DNA from: Natronobiforma cellulositropha
Lineage (GTDB): Archaea; Halobacteriota; Halobacteria; Halobacteriales; Natrialbaceae
Reading direction: 5' to 3'
Assembly: GCF_025629245.1 (NCBI RefSeq)
Contig: NZ_JANZXN010000003.1
Span: 1-64,000 of the forward strand
DNA: 64,000 nt
Below the pieces are notes generated by a model that was not told the DNA's origin, did no database searches, and saw only the letters and a list, made by a program, of their open reading frames with translations. The position numbers and the translations under genes were made by a program. Below, one piece after another: positions 38,173 through 49,426 of this stretch (the stretch's first letter is position 1; each line of letters opens with the position of its first letter).

Positions 38173-40488
38173 TTACAGCCGTTCGAAGAGGGCGACGACG
38201 TCGGTGAAGCCGACCTGGTCGTTGCCGCTGAAGTCGAAGCGCTCGACGTTGCCCTGGACCACGTCGCCGGTGTGTTCCTCGAAGAAGGTGACGACGTCGT
38301 TGAACCCGAGGTGGCCGTCGCCCGTCACGTCCTCGTAGAGACCGTCGCCGGTGAGGTCCTGGGCCGGGTTGCCGTCGCCCGTCACGTCGAGGTCGGCCGG
38401 CTCACCGCCCCCACCACCCTCGCCGGTGCCGGAGAGTGCGTGCCCGGCGATTTCGACGGCACCGACGTCGGTACTCGCGAACGACTCGAGCCAGTCGACG
38501 CCGTCGAACTGGACGGTACAGAGTTCGCTCGGCGCGTTGGCGCTGACGAACAGGCCCACGTAGAACTCGTCTCCGAGCGCGACCTCGCCGGTCTCGATCT
38601 CGGTCCACTCCTCGCCGTCAGTAGAGAAGAGACCGGTCATCACGCCGTCTGCGTACTCGAGTCTGAGCCACAGCGGCGGCGCGTGGTCGTCGTAACGCCG
38701 TTCGCGCCAGGTGGGCGTCGTTTCGTCGAACGCGCGGACGATCTCGGTCCCGGCGCTCGGCGTAACGGCGACGCCACCGACGGCGCCGTCGGCGTCGAGG
38801 TCCTCGAGCGCGACGATGCCGGCCTGGGCGTCCGGATCGGTCGAACTCATCGAGGCGACCTGCGCCTCGAGCGTGATACTGCCCGAAGCCACCCGGGAGG
38901 CGACGTGGAACTCCGCGAGATCGTCGAACAGTCCTTCGCCTGCGCCCTCGACGAGGATCGAGTCCTCGGGAAGTTCGACGACGGTGACGGTCTCGGTATC
39001 GGTGGCGCTCGCGCCCGCCTCGTCGGTGACGGTCAGTTCGACCTCGTACGCGCCCGGTTCGTCGAAACGGTGGCGGACGGTCTCGCCGGTCGCCGTCGTC
39101 CCGTCGCCGAAGACCCACTCGTAGCCCTCGAGCGAGCGCCCGCCGCCCGTCGAGTAGGCGGCGCTGAACCGGCCCGCCTCACCCACCCGGAGCGTCCCCG
39201 GCGAGGTGGCGTCGGCGAGCGGGCCGCCGGTGGCCGCGCCCGTCTTCGCCGCCACACGCTCGCCGTAGGACTCGAGGATGTCGCCCGACTCGCTCCGATA
39301 GAGCTGGAAGCCGTCGTGGTCGTTCGTGCTCTCGAGGACGACCTGCCAGGGCAGCGGCGCGCCGATGTCGTACTCGTCGAAGAGATCGTACCACTCCTCG
39401 AGGAAGTCGTTTCTGGCGTCGAGACCGCTCACGCGGTTGACGTTGAACTCGCCGCAGTAGGCCGGCTTGCCGAGTTCGTCGTGGGCATCGGTGACGTGTT
39501 CGCGGATCCACTCCGCGCCGTGTTCGTACGGGAACGGTGATCCGCCGTCCGGATCGTTCGGGTCCGGGTGATCCCAGTGATAGGGGTACATGTGGAACGA
39601 GCAGGCGTCGATGGTGTCGATGTCGTGGTGGCGGATGTAGTCCTGCCCGGTCCAGTCGTTGTAGAAGAACTCGCTCGCGCCCTCGCGGGTGTAAAAGCCC
39701 TCCATGCCGGTCGAGACGAGGTGGTTCGGGTCGAGCTCCTTGATGAACGCCGACATCTCAGTGATCCAGTCGGTGAGGACGCCCTGGCGGTCGTCGATGG
39801 TCTCGGTGTCGTCACCCTCGAGTCGGGGTTCGTTCGCGAGTTCCCAGAGCATGATCGCGGGTTCGTCGCGGTAGTCGATGCCGGTGATCGTGTTGGTTCG
39901 GGTGAGGATGGTCTCGACGTGGTTCTTGTAGGCGTCACGGCACGCCTCCATCGTGTAGAAGTCGCCGCGGTCTTCGGCGCCGTCGATCCACTCGACGTAC
40001 TGGGGGATGCCGCCGTCGTGGTCCCAGTTGTCCGCGAGGGCGATGATCAGGCGGATGCCGTGTGCTTTCGCCTTCGCGACGACGTAGTCGAGGTGCTGGA
40101 GACCCTCCTCGCTGTAGACGCCGAGTTCAGGCTGGAGACAGTGGCCGTCTTCGCCCTCACAGTGGGCCCACGTCCGGAGGACGTTCAGCCCCATCTCGTC
40201 GAACAGTTCGATCAGGTCGTCGACGCGCGCTCTGGTGGCGTGGTTGTCGGTGATCCAGAAGTTGTTCGTCCCGTTGAAGTAGATCGGCTGGCCGTCGACG
40301 ACGAACTCGGTGCCGTCGGTCTCGACGAAGTCGGTCAGCTCGGGCGTCGCCGTGGCGGGGACGCTCCCCAGCGTCGTGATCGCCGCCCCCGCGCCGAGAG
40401 CCTTCAGAAACGTTCGACGGTTCGCAACGGCACCGGTTCCGGTGCGTTCGGCCGCTGAGTCACCCGATCTGCGGTGGTTCGTGGTCAT
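38173..40488 (-). CDS. GH5 (mannanase-type) with PKD-like module, beta-sandwich module and dockerin
   Basis: I chose the start at 40488 (MTTNHRRS); an in-frame ATG at 40506 is possible. The Tat signal is NRRTFLKALG. The GH5_7-type catalytic domain (about 50-410) has the acid/base in WELANEPRLEG and the nucleophile in YCGEFNVN. A PKD-like module (about 433-515: YEWVFGDGT, YEVELTVTDEAG) and a beta-sandwich of about 180 residues resembling glucanase/lectin-type modules (FHVASRVASGS, LRLEYADGV, YVGLFVSANAP) precede the dockerin (DVTGDGHLGFND, DFSGNDQVGFTD). In the second loop Gly is replaced by Asp. It is a paralog of 24781-26727 with different accessory modules. Confidence 0.87.
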   Translation of the reverse strand: MTTNHRRSGDSAAERTGTGAVANRRTFLKALGAGAAITTLGSVPATATPELTDFVETDGTEFVVDGQPIYFNGTNNFWITDNHATRARVDDLIELFDEMGLNVLRTWAHCEGEDGHCLQPELGVYSEEGLQHLDYVVAKAKAHGIRLIIALADNWDHDGGIPQYVEWIDGAEDRGDFYTMEACRDAYKNHVETILTRTNTITGIDYRDEPAIMLWELANEPRLEGDDTETIDDRQGVLTDWITEMSAFIKELDPNHLVSTGMEGFYTREGASEFFYNDWTGQDYIRHHDIDTIDACSFHMYPYHWDHPDPNDPDGGSPFPYEHGAEWIREHVTDAHDELGKPAYCGEFNVNRVSGLDARNDFLEEWYDLFDEYDIGAPLPWQVVLESTNDHDGFQLYRSESGDILESYGERVAAKTGAATGGPLADATSPGTLRVGEAGRFSAAYSTGGGRSLEGYEWVFGDGTTATGETVRHRFDEPGAYEVELTVTDEAGASATDTETVTVVELPEDSILVEGAGEGLFDDLAEFHVASRVASGSITLEAQVASMSSTDPDAQAGIVALEDLDADGAVGGVAVTPSAGTEIVRAFDETTPTWRERRYDDHAPPLWLRLEYADGVMTGLFSTDGEEWTEIETGEVALGDEFYVGLFVSANAPSELCTVQFDGVDWLESFASTDVGAVEIAGHALSGTGEGGGGGEPADLDVTGDGNPAQDLTGDGLYEDVTGDGHLGFNDVVTFFEEHTGDVVQGNVERFDFSGNDQVGFTDVVALFERL

Positions 40489-41657
40489 AGTAGTGTGGTG
40501 GGCCATCCGAGGCGTCTCGAGTGTCGAATGTGCGCTGGGTCGGGCACGCGACGCCAGCCACGATCTCACTCGGATATCCTACACATACAGACGAATATGA
40601 AATAAACGTTCCGCCACCTCGACGAGCGCCGAACCGGCCGGCGAGGGCGTGAGAACACACCACAGGCCATCAGTATCGGAAATAGAGACGAACCCCGTTC
40701 CTTCGGCGCGAGAGAACGCGCCAGCGGGGACGCCGACGACGCGTTCGTCTCGAGCGCGGCCGAGAACCACCCGTCGGGGAAAAATTCAGCGAGAAATTAT
40801 AGAATTTATTCTAATCGGGCGAGAGTGATAGCTTCGTGAGTGCGGTCCCCGGTCGCGTCCGGGAGCCGGTTCGGAAGGCGGCAAAGCGGGACGAATTAAA
40901 AATGATTTAATATAAAATTCAGGAACATTCCGCAGGAGCGCACGGAGCAGCAGGATTCGGAAGACGGGGTGTGAAAATAGTGTTATTTCCCATACAAGTG
41001 TGCGAGGATAAAACAAATACACGATAAGTCCAGGAAAAATATGTGATCGGAAGGCGAACGGCCCGTTGCCGGCTGTTGATCGGTAATTTCCAGGTATGGA
41101 CGCGGTGAAACCGTCGTATGTGTCACGATAGATCACCAGATAGATGTGATACGACGATAATGATAATTCAACGGTAGATGGTCACGAACGTCCGTAGAAG
41201 TTACAATCGTATGGTTGTAACGGAATTGTTGGCGAGCGGATCGACCGCTGTCTATCGGTTCGAAGGCGGAAGCAGTACGTCTTCGTATACATACCAAATT
41301 CGAATATATGGTGAGTGTTAAATATATCTTGTGGAAGGGGCGAAGCGACCAGAACGAGGGTGTGAAGCGATTCTCCGCCACTGGCGTGTAGTATCCCACG
41401 CTCGAAGAGTTCGGCCCTCGCACCGACCACGAGCAGAGAGTGGCAGGGAGACACAGGCGATATTGAGGTTGTGGACGGCCAGAGGGACGGAATTCGGGAC
41501 TTCAGTGTCACAGGAGTAAAATTCGGGAGAAATACTGTTAAATCGGAGAGGTACCCAGATAGCACCGATCGTTGAGATTATCCGCGCGACCAGTGTGGTG
41601 AACGACCGGGCGTAGCCCTTCGGCAACCTTTACCCCACTGGTTTCGAAACGAGCGGT
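40489..41657. other. AT-richer intergenic stretch without a convincing gene
   Basis: About 1.17 kb separates the polysaccharide cluster from the conserved chromosome. It is visibly richer in A/T than its flanks, notably 40890-41060 and 41100-41340, and small ORFs here lack acidic bias or any recognisable motif. I see no tRNA-like cloverleaf or inverted-repeat ends. It may be a decayed insertion site. Confidence 0.6.
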
Positions 41658-43448
41658 ATGAGTTCCGTTCCCGATCGATCCGAGATCGACGAGGGCTATA
41701 CCTGGGATCTCGAGAGCATCTACGCGAGCGAGGACGACTGGGAGGAGGCCTACGAGAGGGCAGCGACACGGGTCGACGACCTCGCCGCCTACGAGGGGCG
41801 GGCGACCGAAGACGGTGAGACCCTCCTCGAGGCACTCGCGTGTCGCGACCGGTTGATGCGCGAGGTGTCGACGGTGTTCTCCTACGCGCGAATGCGCCGC
41901 GACGAGGACACGACCGACCAGACCTACCAGGCGCTCTCGGCGCGCGCCCAGTCGCTCGCGGCGAGTGCGAGCGCGACGGCGTCGTTTCTCGAACCGGAGA
42001 TTCAGTCGCTGACGCGCGAGGAGTTCGACGCGATGCGCGAAGAGACACCGGATCTCGAGACCTACGACCACTACGTCGACGACGTGTTACGCCTGAAACC
42101 GCACACCCGCTCTGCGGAGGTCGAGGCGTTGCTCGCCGACTTCGGCGAGGTGCTCGGCTCGACCGGCGAGGTCTACGACCTGCTGTCGAACGCGGACATG
42201 TCGTTTCCGAGCGTCGAGGACGCCGACGGCGACGCCGTCGAGATCACCCAGAGCAACTTCGTCAACCTGCTCAGACGCCCCGACCGCGACTTCCGACGGC
42301 GCGTCTACGAGACCTACTTCGACGAGTGGGAGGCAGTCAGGAACGCGGTCGCCGCCGCCTACAAGAACAGCGTCAAAGCCGACGTGAAGGTGGCCAGAGC
42401 GCGCAACTACGAGACCGCCCGGGAGGCCGCCCTCGACGGGCCGAACGTCCCGGTCGCGGTGTACGACACGCTCGTCGAGACCGTCCACGACAACATCGGT
42501 ACGCTCCACCGGTACGCGGACCTCAAGCGCGAGGCGCTCGGCGTCGACGAACTCCGGATGTGGGACCTCTACATGCCGCTCGCGGGTGACGAAGGTCCCG
42601 AAATCACCTACGAGGAGGCGGCCGACTACATCCTCGAGGCCGTTTCCCCGCTCGGCGAGGAGTACCGCTCGCGCGTCGAGGCGGGCTTCGAGGCGCGCTG
42701 GGTCGACGTCTACGAGAACACGGGCAAGCGCTCGGGAGCCTACTCCGGCGGCACCTACGACACCCAGCCGTTCATCCTGATGAACTACCAGGACGACGTC
42801 TCCTCGATGTACACCCTCGCCCACGAACTCGGCCACTCGCTCCACTCCGAGTTCACCAAAGAGCAACAGCCGTACATCTACTCGAACTACGAGATCTTCG
42901 TCGCCGAGGTCGCGAGCACCGTCAACGAGTCGCTGCTCACCCACCACCTCCTCGAGACCGTCGACGACGAGGCGTTCAGAAAGCACGTCCTCAACGAGTT
43001 CTTAGAGCGCGTCCGCTCGACGCTCTTTCGCCAGACGCTCTTCGCCGAGTTCGAACTGCGCACCCACGAACTCGAGGAGGCGGGCGAGGCGCTCACCGCC
43101 GACCGCCTCGACGAGGTCTACTACGACCTCAAACGCGACTACTACGAACCCGCCGCCGTCGACGACCGCATCGCCATGGAGTGGATGCGCATCCCCCACT
43201 TCTACAGCGCCTTCTACGTCTACCAGTACTCGACTGGCATCGCCGCCGCCCTCGCCATCGTCGACGACATCGTCGAGCGGGGCGACCCCGCCGCGAGCGA
43301 CTACCGCGAGTTCCTCCGCCGGGGCTCGCGAGCCTACCCCCTCGAGTTACTCGAGGTCGCCGGCATCGACATGAGTACGGCCGATCCGATCGAGCGCGCG
43401 CTCGCGACCTACGAGGAGCGCCTCACCGAGTTCGACACCCTGCTCTGA
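41658..43448 (+). CDS. pepF: Oligoendopeptidase F (M3B metallopeptidase)
   Basis: The 596-residue product has the M3 zinc motif HELGHSLHSE (His389, Glu390, His393), followed by the downstream Glu in EIFVAEVASTVNE. N- and C-terminal helical segments cover the usual M3B length of about 600. No signal peptide is seen, so it acts in the cytoplasm on short peptides. It is first of a run of plus-strand core genes and lies upstream of the proteasome ATPase, another proteolysis gene. Confidence 0.95.
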   Translation: MSSVPDRSEIDEGYTWDLESIYASEDDWEEAYERAATRVDDLAAYEGRATEDGETLLEALACRDRLMREVSTVFSYARMRRDEDTTDQTYQALSARAQSLAASASATASFLEPEIQSLTREEFDAMREETPDLETYDHYVDDVLRLKPHTRSAEVEALLADFGEVLGSTGEVYDLLSNADMSFPSVEDADGDAVEITQSNFVNLLRRPDRDFRRRVYETYFDEWEAVRNAVAAAYKNSVKADVKVARARNYETAREAALDGPNVPVAVYDTLVETVHDNIGTLHRYADLKREALGVDELRMWDLYMPLAGDEGPEITYEEAADYILEAVSPLGEEYRSRVEAGFEARWVDVYENTGKRSGAYSGGTYDTQPFILMNYQDDVSSMYTLAHELGHSLHSEFTKEQQPYIYSNYEIFVAEVASTVNESLLTHHLLETVDDEAFRKHVLNEFLERVRSTLFRQTLFAEFELRTHELEEAGEALTADRLDEVYYDLKRDYYEPAAVDDRIAMEWMRIPHFYSAFYVYQYSTGIAAALAIVDDIVERGDPAASDYREFLRRGSRAYPLELLEVAGIDMSTADPIERALATYEERLTEFDTLL

Positions 43449-43559
43449 GCCGCCGTTAGCGTCGCTGGGGGTGATTTTCCACGGTGGCGTCGCTCCTCGA
43501 GAAAACCGACGGGACCCAAAGACACATTTACGGTCCGCGACTTATCGGTGGACGTCAGG

Positions 43560-44789
<1,230 letters not shown>

Positions 44790-44834
44790 AGGCGGATCGC
44801 AACGCCTTACGCGCTCGATCACCGAGAGCCGTCT

Positions 44835-45314
44835 ATGAGCACGATTCGAGTCGTCTGGGGGTCGGCCTCCGCACCCACGCGGATGTCGTCGTACGACGCG
44901 GCGCTCGCCGAGGCGGGGATCTGTGATTACAACCTGGTGGCGGTCTCCTCGGTGATCCCGGCGGGCGTCGAGGTCGACCCCGTCGGCACCGCACCCGACC
45001 TCGGTCCCGCGGGCGAGCGTCTGACCGTCGTCGAGGCGCGCGCGAGCACCGCCGGACCCGGCCGCGCGAGCGCCGCCCTCAGCTGGGTCCAGTCGGCCGA
45101 CGGCGGCCCGGGGCTGTTCTACGAGACCTCCGGCGAGATGGACGCCGACGACGTCAGAACTCGCGTCCTCGAGGGACTCGAGACCGGCATGGGCCTGCGC
45201 GAGTGGGAGTTCGGCGAGGTCCACGACCGGGTCGAGAGCGTCGAGGCGAAGTCAGGTGCCTACACGACGGCCATCGTCGTCGCCGTCTACGGCGAGAGCG
45301 AGCCGATTTTCTAG
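44835..45314 (+). CDS. pdaD: Pyruvoyl-dependent arginine decarboxylase
   Basis: The 159-residue product fits the small PvlArgDC family that makes agmatine from arginine. Residues 36-40 (AVSSV) hold the Ser38-Ser39 pair where self-cleavage creates the pyruvoyl group. Conserved substrate-site segments ARASTAGPGRASAA and GLREWEFGEV follow. In archaea agmatine feeds polyamine synthesis and agmatidine modification of tRNA-Ile2. Confidence 0.9.
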   Translation: MSTIRVVWGSASAPTRMSSYDAALAEAGICDYNLVAVSSVIPAGVEVDPVGTAPDLGPAGERLTVVEARASTAGPGRASAALSWVQSADGGPGLFYETSGEMDADDVRTRVLEGLETGMGLREWEFGEVHDRVESVEAKSGAYTTAIVVAVYGESEPIF

Positions 45315-45382
45315 GTGTGTGAGTGTCTCTCGAGGCGAACCCTTTTTACTGCGCGACTCGATAGCACGCATATCGACTTCTC

Positions 45383-45775
45383 ATGAATGGAAACACGCCG
45401 TACGGAGGGCTGCCGGGTGAAACGCAGGCTGGCCAGCGAGCGGCGGCGGACGTCCCGACGATCACGGGCGACCAGAAACGTGTCTTACACCGGGACGTCT
45501 CGCGGATCGCCGCCCGCACCCGCGAGTTCCTCCCCGACGAGTACGTCGTCGACGCCGACGTCCAGTGTGGTGTCAGCGGCCCGCAGGTCCGCGTCGCCGT
45601 CCAGCCACCGGTCGGCCACCCGGTCAGCGCCGGGTTCGCCCCGGAGATGGAGGAGACCCCGGAGGAGATCATCGGCGCCGACGAGCGTGACGAAGTCGCG
45701 CGCGGCCTGGCCGCCAGCGCCGCCTTACAGGTGAAACAGGCGGTCGAAGACAACGTGACGCCGACGGCGCGATAG
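45383..45775 (+). CDS. Small haloarchaeal protein (DUF5811-like)
   Basis: The 130-residue soluble acidic protein starts MNGNTPYGGLPGET. Its central ITGDQKRVLHRDVSRIAARTREFLP segment and the tail ASAALQVKQAVEDNV look like conserved haloarchaeal core sequence that I associate with DUF5811. Function is unknown. It lies 68 bp after pdaD on the same strand and may share its transcript. Confidence 0.6.
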   Translation: MNGNTPYGGLPGETQAGQRAAADVPTITGDQKRVLHRDVSRIAARTREFLPDEYVVDADVQCGVSGPQVRVAVQPPVGHPVSAGFAPEMEETPEEIIGADERDEVARGLAASAALQVKQAVEDNVTPTAR

Positions 45776-45802
45776 CGCGGACACCGCCGTTTCTGCGCAC
45801 GC

Positions 45803-47110
45803 TTAGTTCTGCGCAGCACCTGCGTCGCCGACCCGTCCGAGAAACAGCACCGAGTCGGTCTCGTCGTCACAGATGGCGACGAGAAACGGCCGGTCGACGG
45901 TCACGTCGAACGTCTCCGTCGGGGCGCTCGTCGGCATCATCACCGCACCCGTCGCGGCCGCCGCCTCGGTTCCCTCCTCGTCGACGGCGACGTAGGCATC
46001 GTGGTAGACGTCGTCGACGAAAAGGCGCTCGGCGTCGGTCATCCCCGAGAAGTCCGCCGCGTCGGTGAACGCCGTCTCCATCCCGAGCGCCGAGAGCGTC
46101 TCCTTCAGACTGAGCGAGGTCTCGAACTCGAAGCGCGGGAAGGCGAGGTCGCCCTGAGCGTCGCCGGTCGCCTCGAGCAGCTCGCCGAAGCGTGCGGCAT
46201 CCAGGTCGGCGCTGAAGTCTTCGAACTCGCCTGCGGCCGGGAGGAAGACGACCATCCGTGCGTCGCCTGCGTATGGTAACTCGAGGACCTCGTGGCCGTC
46301 GACGGCGGCGTAGTTCGTCCGGAGGTTCTGGTGCATCATCGCCACCATCGACTCGCTCCCGTCGAGGGCGGTGAACGTCCCGTCCTCGGTCCGATCCTCG
46401 TCGAACGGCGACTCCCAGTTCGCGAAGAAGTAGATGGCGTTCGTCAGCACGAGGCGGACGTCGTCGGTGATCGATCCCTCCGGGAGGAGATCCTCGATGC
46501 GGTCGTCGGTCTCCTCGGCCACCCAGTCGTTGATCGTCGCTCTGGCCGCCTCGGGGTCCTCTCCGAAGTCGAGCGTACGAAGGCCCGCCCCGTAGTGGCG
46601 CGCCAGCGTCTCGAGGAAGTCGTCTTCGAACGGATAGCCGTCCTGGCCCCAGATGGCGTTCGCGAGGCGGAGGGTGAACTCCTCGTCGTCGTCGCCGTCG
46701 GCCGCCTCGAGCGTCCGCCAGAGCGCGTTGAACGCCGGGTGCAACGCCTCCTGGCCGTGCGGGAACGCGAGCGCGTCGGCCATTTCGGATTCGGTCTGGC
46801 CGGCGGCCCCCGCCCACGTCATCGCGAGCGCGAGCGAGATGCTGATCGGCGAGACGAACAGGTTGGTCTCCTCGGTCTCCTCGAGCAGCGAGAGCGCGAA
46901 CGCGGTATTGCCGGCGACGAGTGCCTCGAGGTCGGCGTCGCCTACCGACGGCGAGGCGCGTTCGATATCGGCCGAGAGGACGCGCATCTGGGCGGGTTCG
47001 CCGTCGTCGTCGCCGTTCGAGGGATCGTCACCACCGCCGAGACAGCCAGCGAGACCGGCGAGGGCGAGACCGGAGAGCGTGAGCATCGTGCGTCTGTTCG
47101 TGGAGGACAT
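45803..47110 (-). CDS. Lipoprotein serpin
   Basis: The 435-residue product has a lipobox (LAGLAGCLGGG, Cys at about 23), so it is anchored outside the membrane. The rest is a serpin of usual length: FVSPISISLALAMTWAGAAG, NAIYFFANWESPFDE, FPRFEFETS and the closing DRPFLVAICDDETDSVLFLGRV. The reactive-loop hinge EEGTEAAAATGAV has the small residues needed for loop insertion, so it should be an inhibitor. Counting from the hinge, P1-P1' would be about Thr-Ser. Target protease is unknown. It has no dockerin, unlike some bacterial cellulosomal serpins. Confidence 0.93.
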   Translation of the reverse strand: MSSTNRRTMLTLSGLALAGLAGCLGGGDDPSNGDDDGEPAQMRVLSADIERASPSVGDADLEALVAGNTAFALSLLEETEETNLFVSPISISLALAMTWAGAAGQTESEMADALAFPHGQEALHPAFNALWRTLEAADGDDDEEFTLRLANAIWGQDGYPFEDDFLETLARHYGAGLRTLDFGEDPEAARATINDWVAEETDDRIEDLLPEGSITDDVRLVLTNAIYFFANWESPFDEDRTEDGTFTALDGSESMVAMMHQNLRTNYAAVDGHEVLELPYAGDARMVVFLPAAGEFEDFSADLDAARFGELLEATGDAQGDLAFPRFEFETSLSLKETLSALGMETAFTDAADFSGMTDAERLFVDDVYHDAYVAVDEEGTEAAAATGAVMMPTSAPTETFDVTVDRPFLVAICDDETDSVLFLGRVGDAGAAQN

Positions 47111-47214
47111 ACCTGAAGATACGCCCGGTGGGATAAGTCACCTCCCCTAGGTGAAATCGGCGTGTGAGCTAAGACAGCGAGAGACGACCAGAGGCGACTG
47201 GCGGTCTCGAGCGC

Positions 47215-49014
47215 TCACTTCCCCCAGAAGGGGTCGCGCTTTCGCTGGCGGTCTAAGTACATGTTGAGCGCCTCGAGTTCGTCGCCGGGGATCTGACTCG
47301 AGAGTTCCTGCTCGAGGATTTTGGCGTGTTTCTCGGGGAGGTCGGTCCAGAGTTCGTCGTCCTCGTCGATCTGTCGGCCGACGGTCGGGCCGTCGATGGC
47401 GACGGAGACGCGTTCGCCGACGCGGGCCTGGTCGACGTCCTCGCCCTGTTCCTGGATGCCTTTGACCTGGCCGACGCGGGTCGGCTCGTTCTCCTCCCAC
47501 TTCATCACGAAGGTGTTGTTCTTCAGGGTGCCCGAATTGACCTCGACGCCGACGACCGCGGGATCGTTCTGGCGGAAGACGTGATCCGGGAGGATGCGAA
47601 CGCGGGCGGGCCGGGTGATGTTCTCTAAGATGGTGTCCTGCTGGGAGCGCTCGAGGTCGTCGACGAACTCGGTGTACTCCTCGATGAGCTGGTAGATGAC
47701 GTCGTCGGTGAACAGCCGGACGTCGTCGATCTCGGCGCGCTGGGCGGCGTCGGCGAGCACGTCGACGTTGAAGCCGAGGATGGTCCGGTGGATGTGTTCG
47801 TCGGCGGTCGAGGCGACCGAGACGTCACGGGGGGCGACGTCGCCGACCTCGGCGCGGACGATCGGCACCTCGGCTTCGTCGAGCGCGTCGGCCATCGCCT
47901 CGAGACTGCCGAGGGTGTCGGCTTTGACGACGACGCCCTGCTCTGCGGTCTCGACGGCGATGTCGGCGAGTTCGGCCTCGACCTCCGCGACGACCTCCTC
48001 GAGCGGGCGGTCGCGGACGACGCGGACCGGCGCCCCCGCCATCGCGTCGTCTAGGTCGGGCGCGGCGACTTTGATCCCGGCGGCGGCCGACACTTCGTCG
48101 ACTTTCTCGAAGCGGTTCTCGGTGCGAATCTCGGCGAGCGGGCGGGGCTGGAGGAGCGCGCGCACGTCGGTGACGATGGGGTCGTTCATCCCACCGACGA
48201 CGAGCTGGTCGTCGGCGCGGACCGTCCCGTCGTAGAGGACGGTGTCGATGGTCGTCCCGAAGCCCTTCTCCTCTTTGACCTCGAGGACGGTGCCGACGCC
48301 GGGTCCGGCGACGTCGATCTCCATCTCCTCTTTCATGTAGCGCTGGGAGAGACCCATCATGACCGCGAGGAGGTCGGGGACGCCCTCGCCGGTCATCGCC
48401 GAGACGGGGACGACGCCGACGTTTCGCTGGAAGTCCTGGACGCGCCAGTAGAGGTCGGCGGAGAAGCCCTCGTCGGAGAGTTCGCCGATGATCTCGTAGA
48501 GGCGGGTGTCGAGGTCGCCACGGGCGCGGTCCGACTGGGACTCGTAGGTGCCCATGATCGGGGCGTCCTCGTTGGGGTTCCAGCCCGGCACCGTGTCGAC
48601 CTTGTTCGCGGCGACGATGAACGGCGTCGAGGAGCGCTGGAGGATCTCGAGCGCCTCGATCGTCTGGGGCTGGAAGCCGTCGCCGACGTCGACGACGAGG
48701 ATGGCGAGGTCCGCGAGCGCGCCGCCGCGCGAGCGGAGGGTGGTAAAGGAGTGGTGTCCCGGCGTATCGATGAAGAGCAGGCCGGGGAGGTCGAAGTCGT
48801 CGGGGTTGACGAGATCGCCAGCGATCTCGGAGACGACGTCGAGCGGGACGGCCGTCGCGCCGATGTGCTGGGTGATCGCCCCGGCTTCGCCCTCGATCAC
48901 CGCCGAGCCGCGGATCTTATCGAGCAGGCTAGTCTTGCCGTGGTCGACGTGTCCGAGGACGGCGACGATCGGCGTTCTGAGAGAGGTGAGGTCGCGTGTA
49001 TCCGTGTCCGACAT
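47215..49014 (-). CDS. infB: Translation initiation factor aIF-5B (IF2 homolog)
   Basis: The start at 49014 (MSDTDTRD) begins just before the G domain; the ORF extends 78 codons upstream but without conserved sequence. GTPase motifs are [17 protein letters not shown] and AANKVD. Domain II, the alpha/beta domain III and the C-terminal beta-barrel ([23 protein letters not shown] region) complete the 599-residue archaeal form. It promotes ribosomal subunit joining. No intein is present. Confidence 0.97.
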   Translation of the reverse strand: MSDTDTRDLTSLRTPIVAVLGHVDHGKTSLLDKIRGSAVIEGEAGAITQHIGATAVPLDVVSEIAGDLVNPDDFDLPGLLFIDTPGHHSFTTLRSRGGALADLAILVVDVGDGFQPQTIEALEILQRSSTPFIVAANKVDTVPGWNPNEDAPIMGTYESQSDRARGDLDTRLYEIIGELSDEGFSADLYWRVQDFQRNVGVVPVSAMTGEGVPDLLAVMMGLSQRYMKEEMEIDVAGPGVGTVLEVKEEKGFGTTIDTVLYDGTVRADDQLVVGGMNDPIVTDVRALLQPRPLAEIRTENRFEKVDEVSAAAGIKVAAPDLDDAMAGAPVRVVRDRPLEEVVAEVEAELADIAVETAEQGVVVKADTLGSLEAMADALDEAEVPIVRAEVGDVAPRDVSVASTADEHIHRTILGFNVDVLADAAQRAEIDDVRLFTDDVIYQLIEEYTEFVDDLERSQQDTILENITRPARVRILPDHVFRQNDPAVVGVEVNSGTLKNNTFVMKWEENEPTRVGQVKGIQEQGEDVDQARVGERVSVAIDGPTVGRQIDEDDELWTDLPEKHAKILEQELSSQIPGDELEALNMYLDRQRKRDPFWGK

Positions 49015-49144
49015 GGTGAACCACCAGAGAAGGTTATAACTAGTCGTCCGTTCCGCGGTAGTTAAAGCCATCGTCACGGCCGCGAGCGCAGGCGACGTCC
49101 CCGACGAGACGACGGAGGGCCGACGCCCGTCAGACACCCCCGTG

Positions 49145-49155
49145 GAGTTTAATAG
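49145..49155 (+). promoter_or_regulatory. TATA box of the PRC-barrel/NOB1 operon
   Basis: gagtttaatag lies about 25-30 bp upstream of the ATG at 49178, the spacing expected for a leaderless transcript. The rest of 49015-49177 shows no gene. Confidence 0.5.
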
Positions 49156-49177
49156 TGAGAAGTAAGAACGGGAGTAC

Positions 49178-49423
49178 ATGAGCGACATACTCGCTGAGAA
49201 CCTCTCGGGGAAGTCCGTCATGGGCTCGGACGGCACCGAACTCGGCATGCTCTACAACATCACGATGGACCTCAAATCCGGCAAGCTCCACGACCTCATC
49301 GTCGATCCCGACGAGGAACTCCCGATCCGGTCGGTCGACTTCGAGCGAAACGACCGTGGCCGACTCATGGTGCCCGTCAGCCGGGTCCAGGCCGTCAAAG
49401 ACTACATCGTCGTCCAGCGCTAG
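49178..49423 (+). CDS. PRC-barrel domain protein
   Basis: The 81-residue product is a single PRC-barrel (ENLSGKSVMGSDGTELG..., IRSVDFERNDRG). These small beta-barrels bind RNA or protein partners and are linked to ribosome maturation in archaea. It ends 3 bp before the NOB1-like gene, so the two form an operon, consistent with a role near rRNA processing. Confidence 0.85.
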   Translation: MSDILAENLSGKSVMGSDGTELGMLYNITMDLKSGKLHDLIVDPDEELPIRSVDFERNDRGRLMVPVSRVQAVKDYIVVQR

Positions 49424-49426
49424 GAC

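Noticed and set aside
40786-41626. Several 60-130 codon ORFs in the AT-rich gap
   Set aside because: Their products lack the acidic bias of haloarchaeal proteins, have no motifs and overlap each other in different frames.
45803-47110. Serpin as a docked cellulosome component
   Set aside because: It ends without a dockerin, has a lipobox, and lies in the conserved chromosome 5 kb beyond the cluster.
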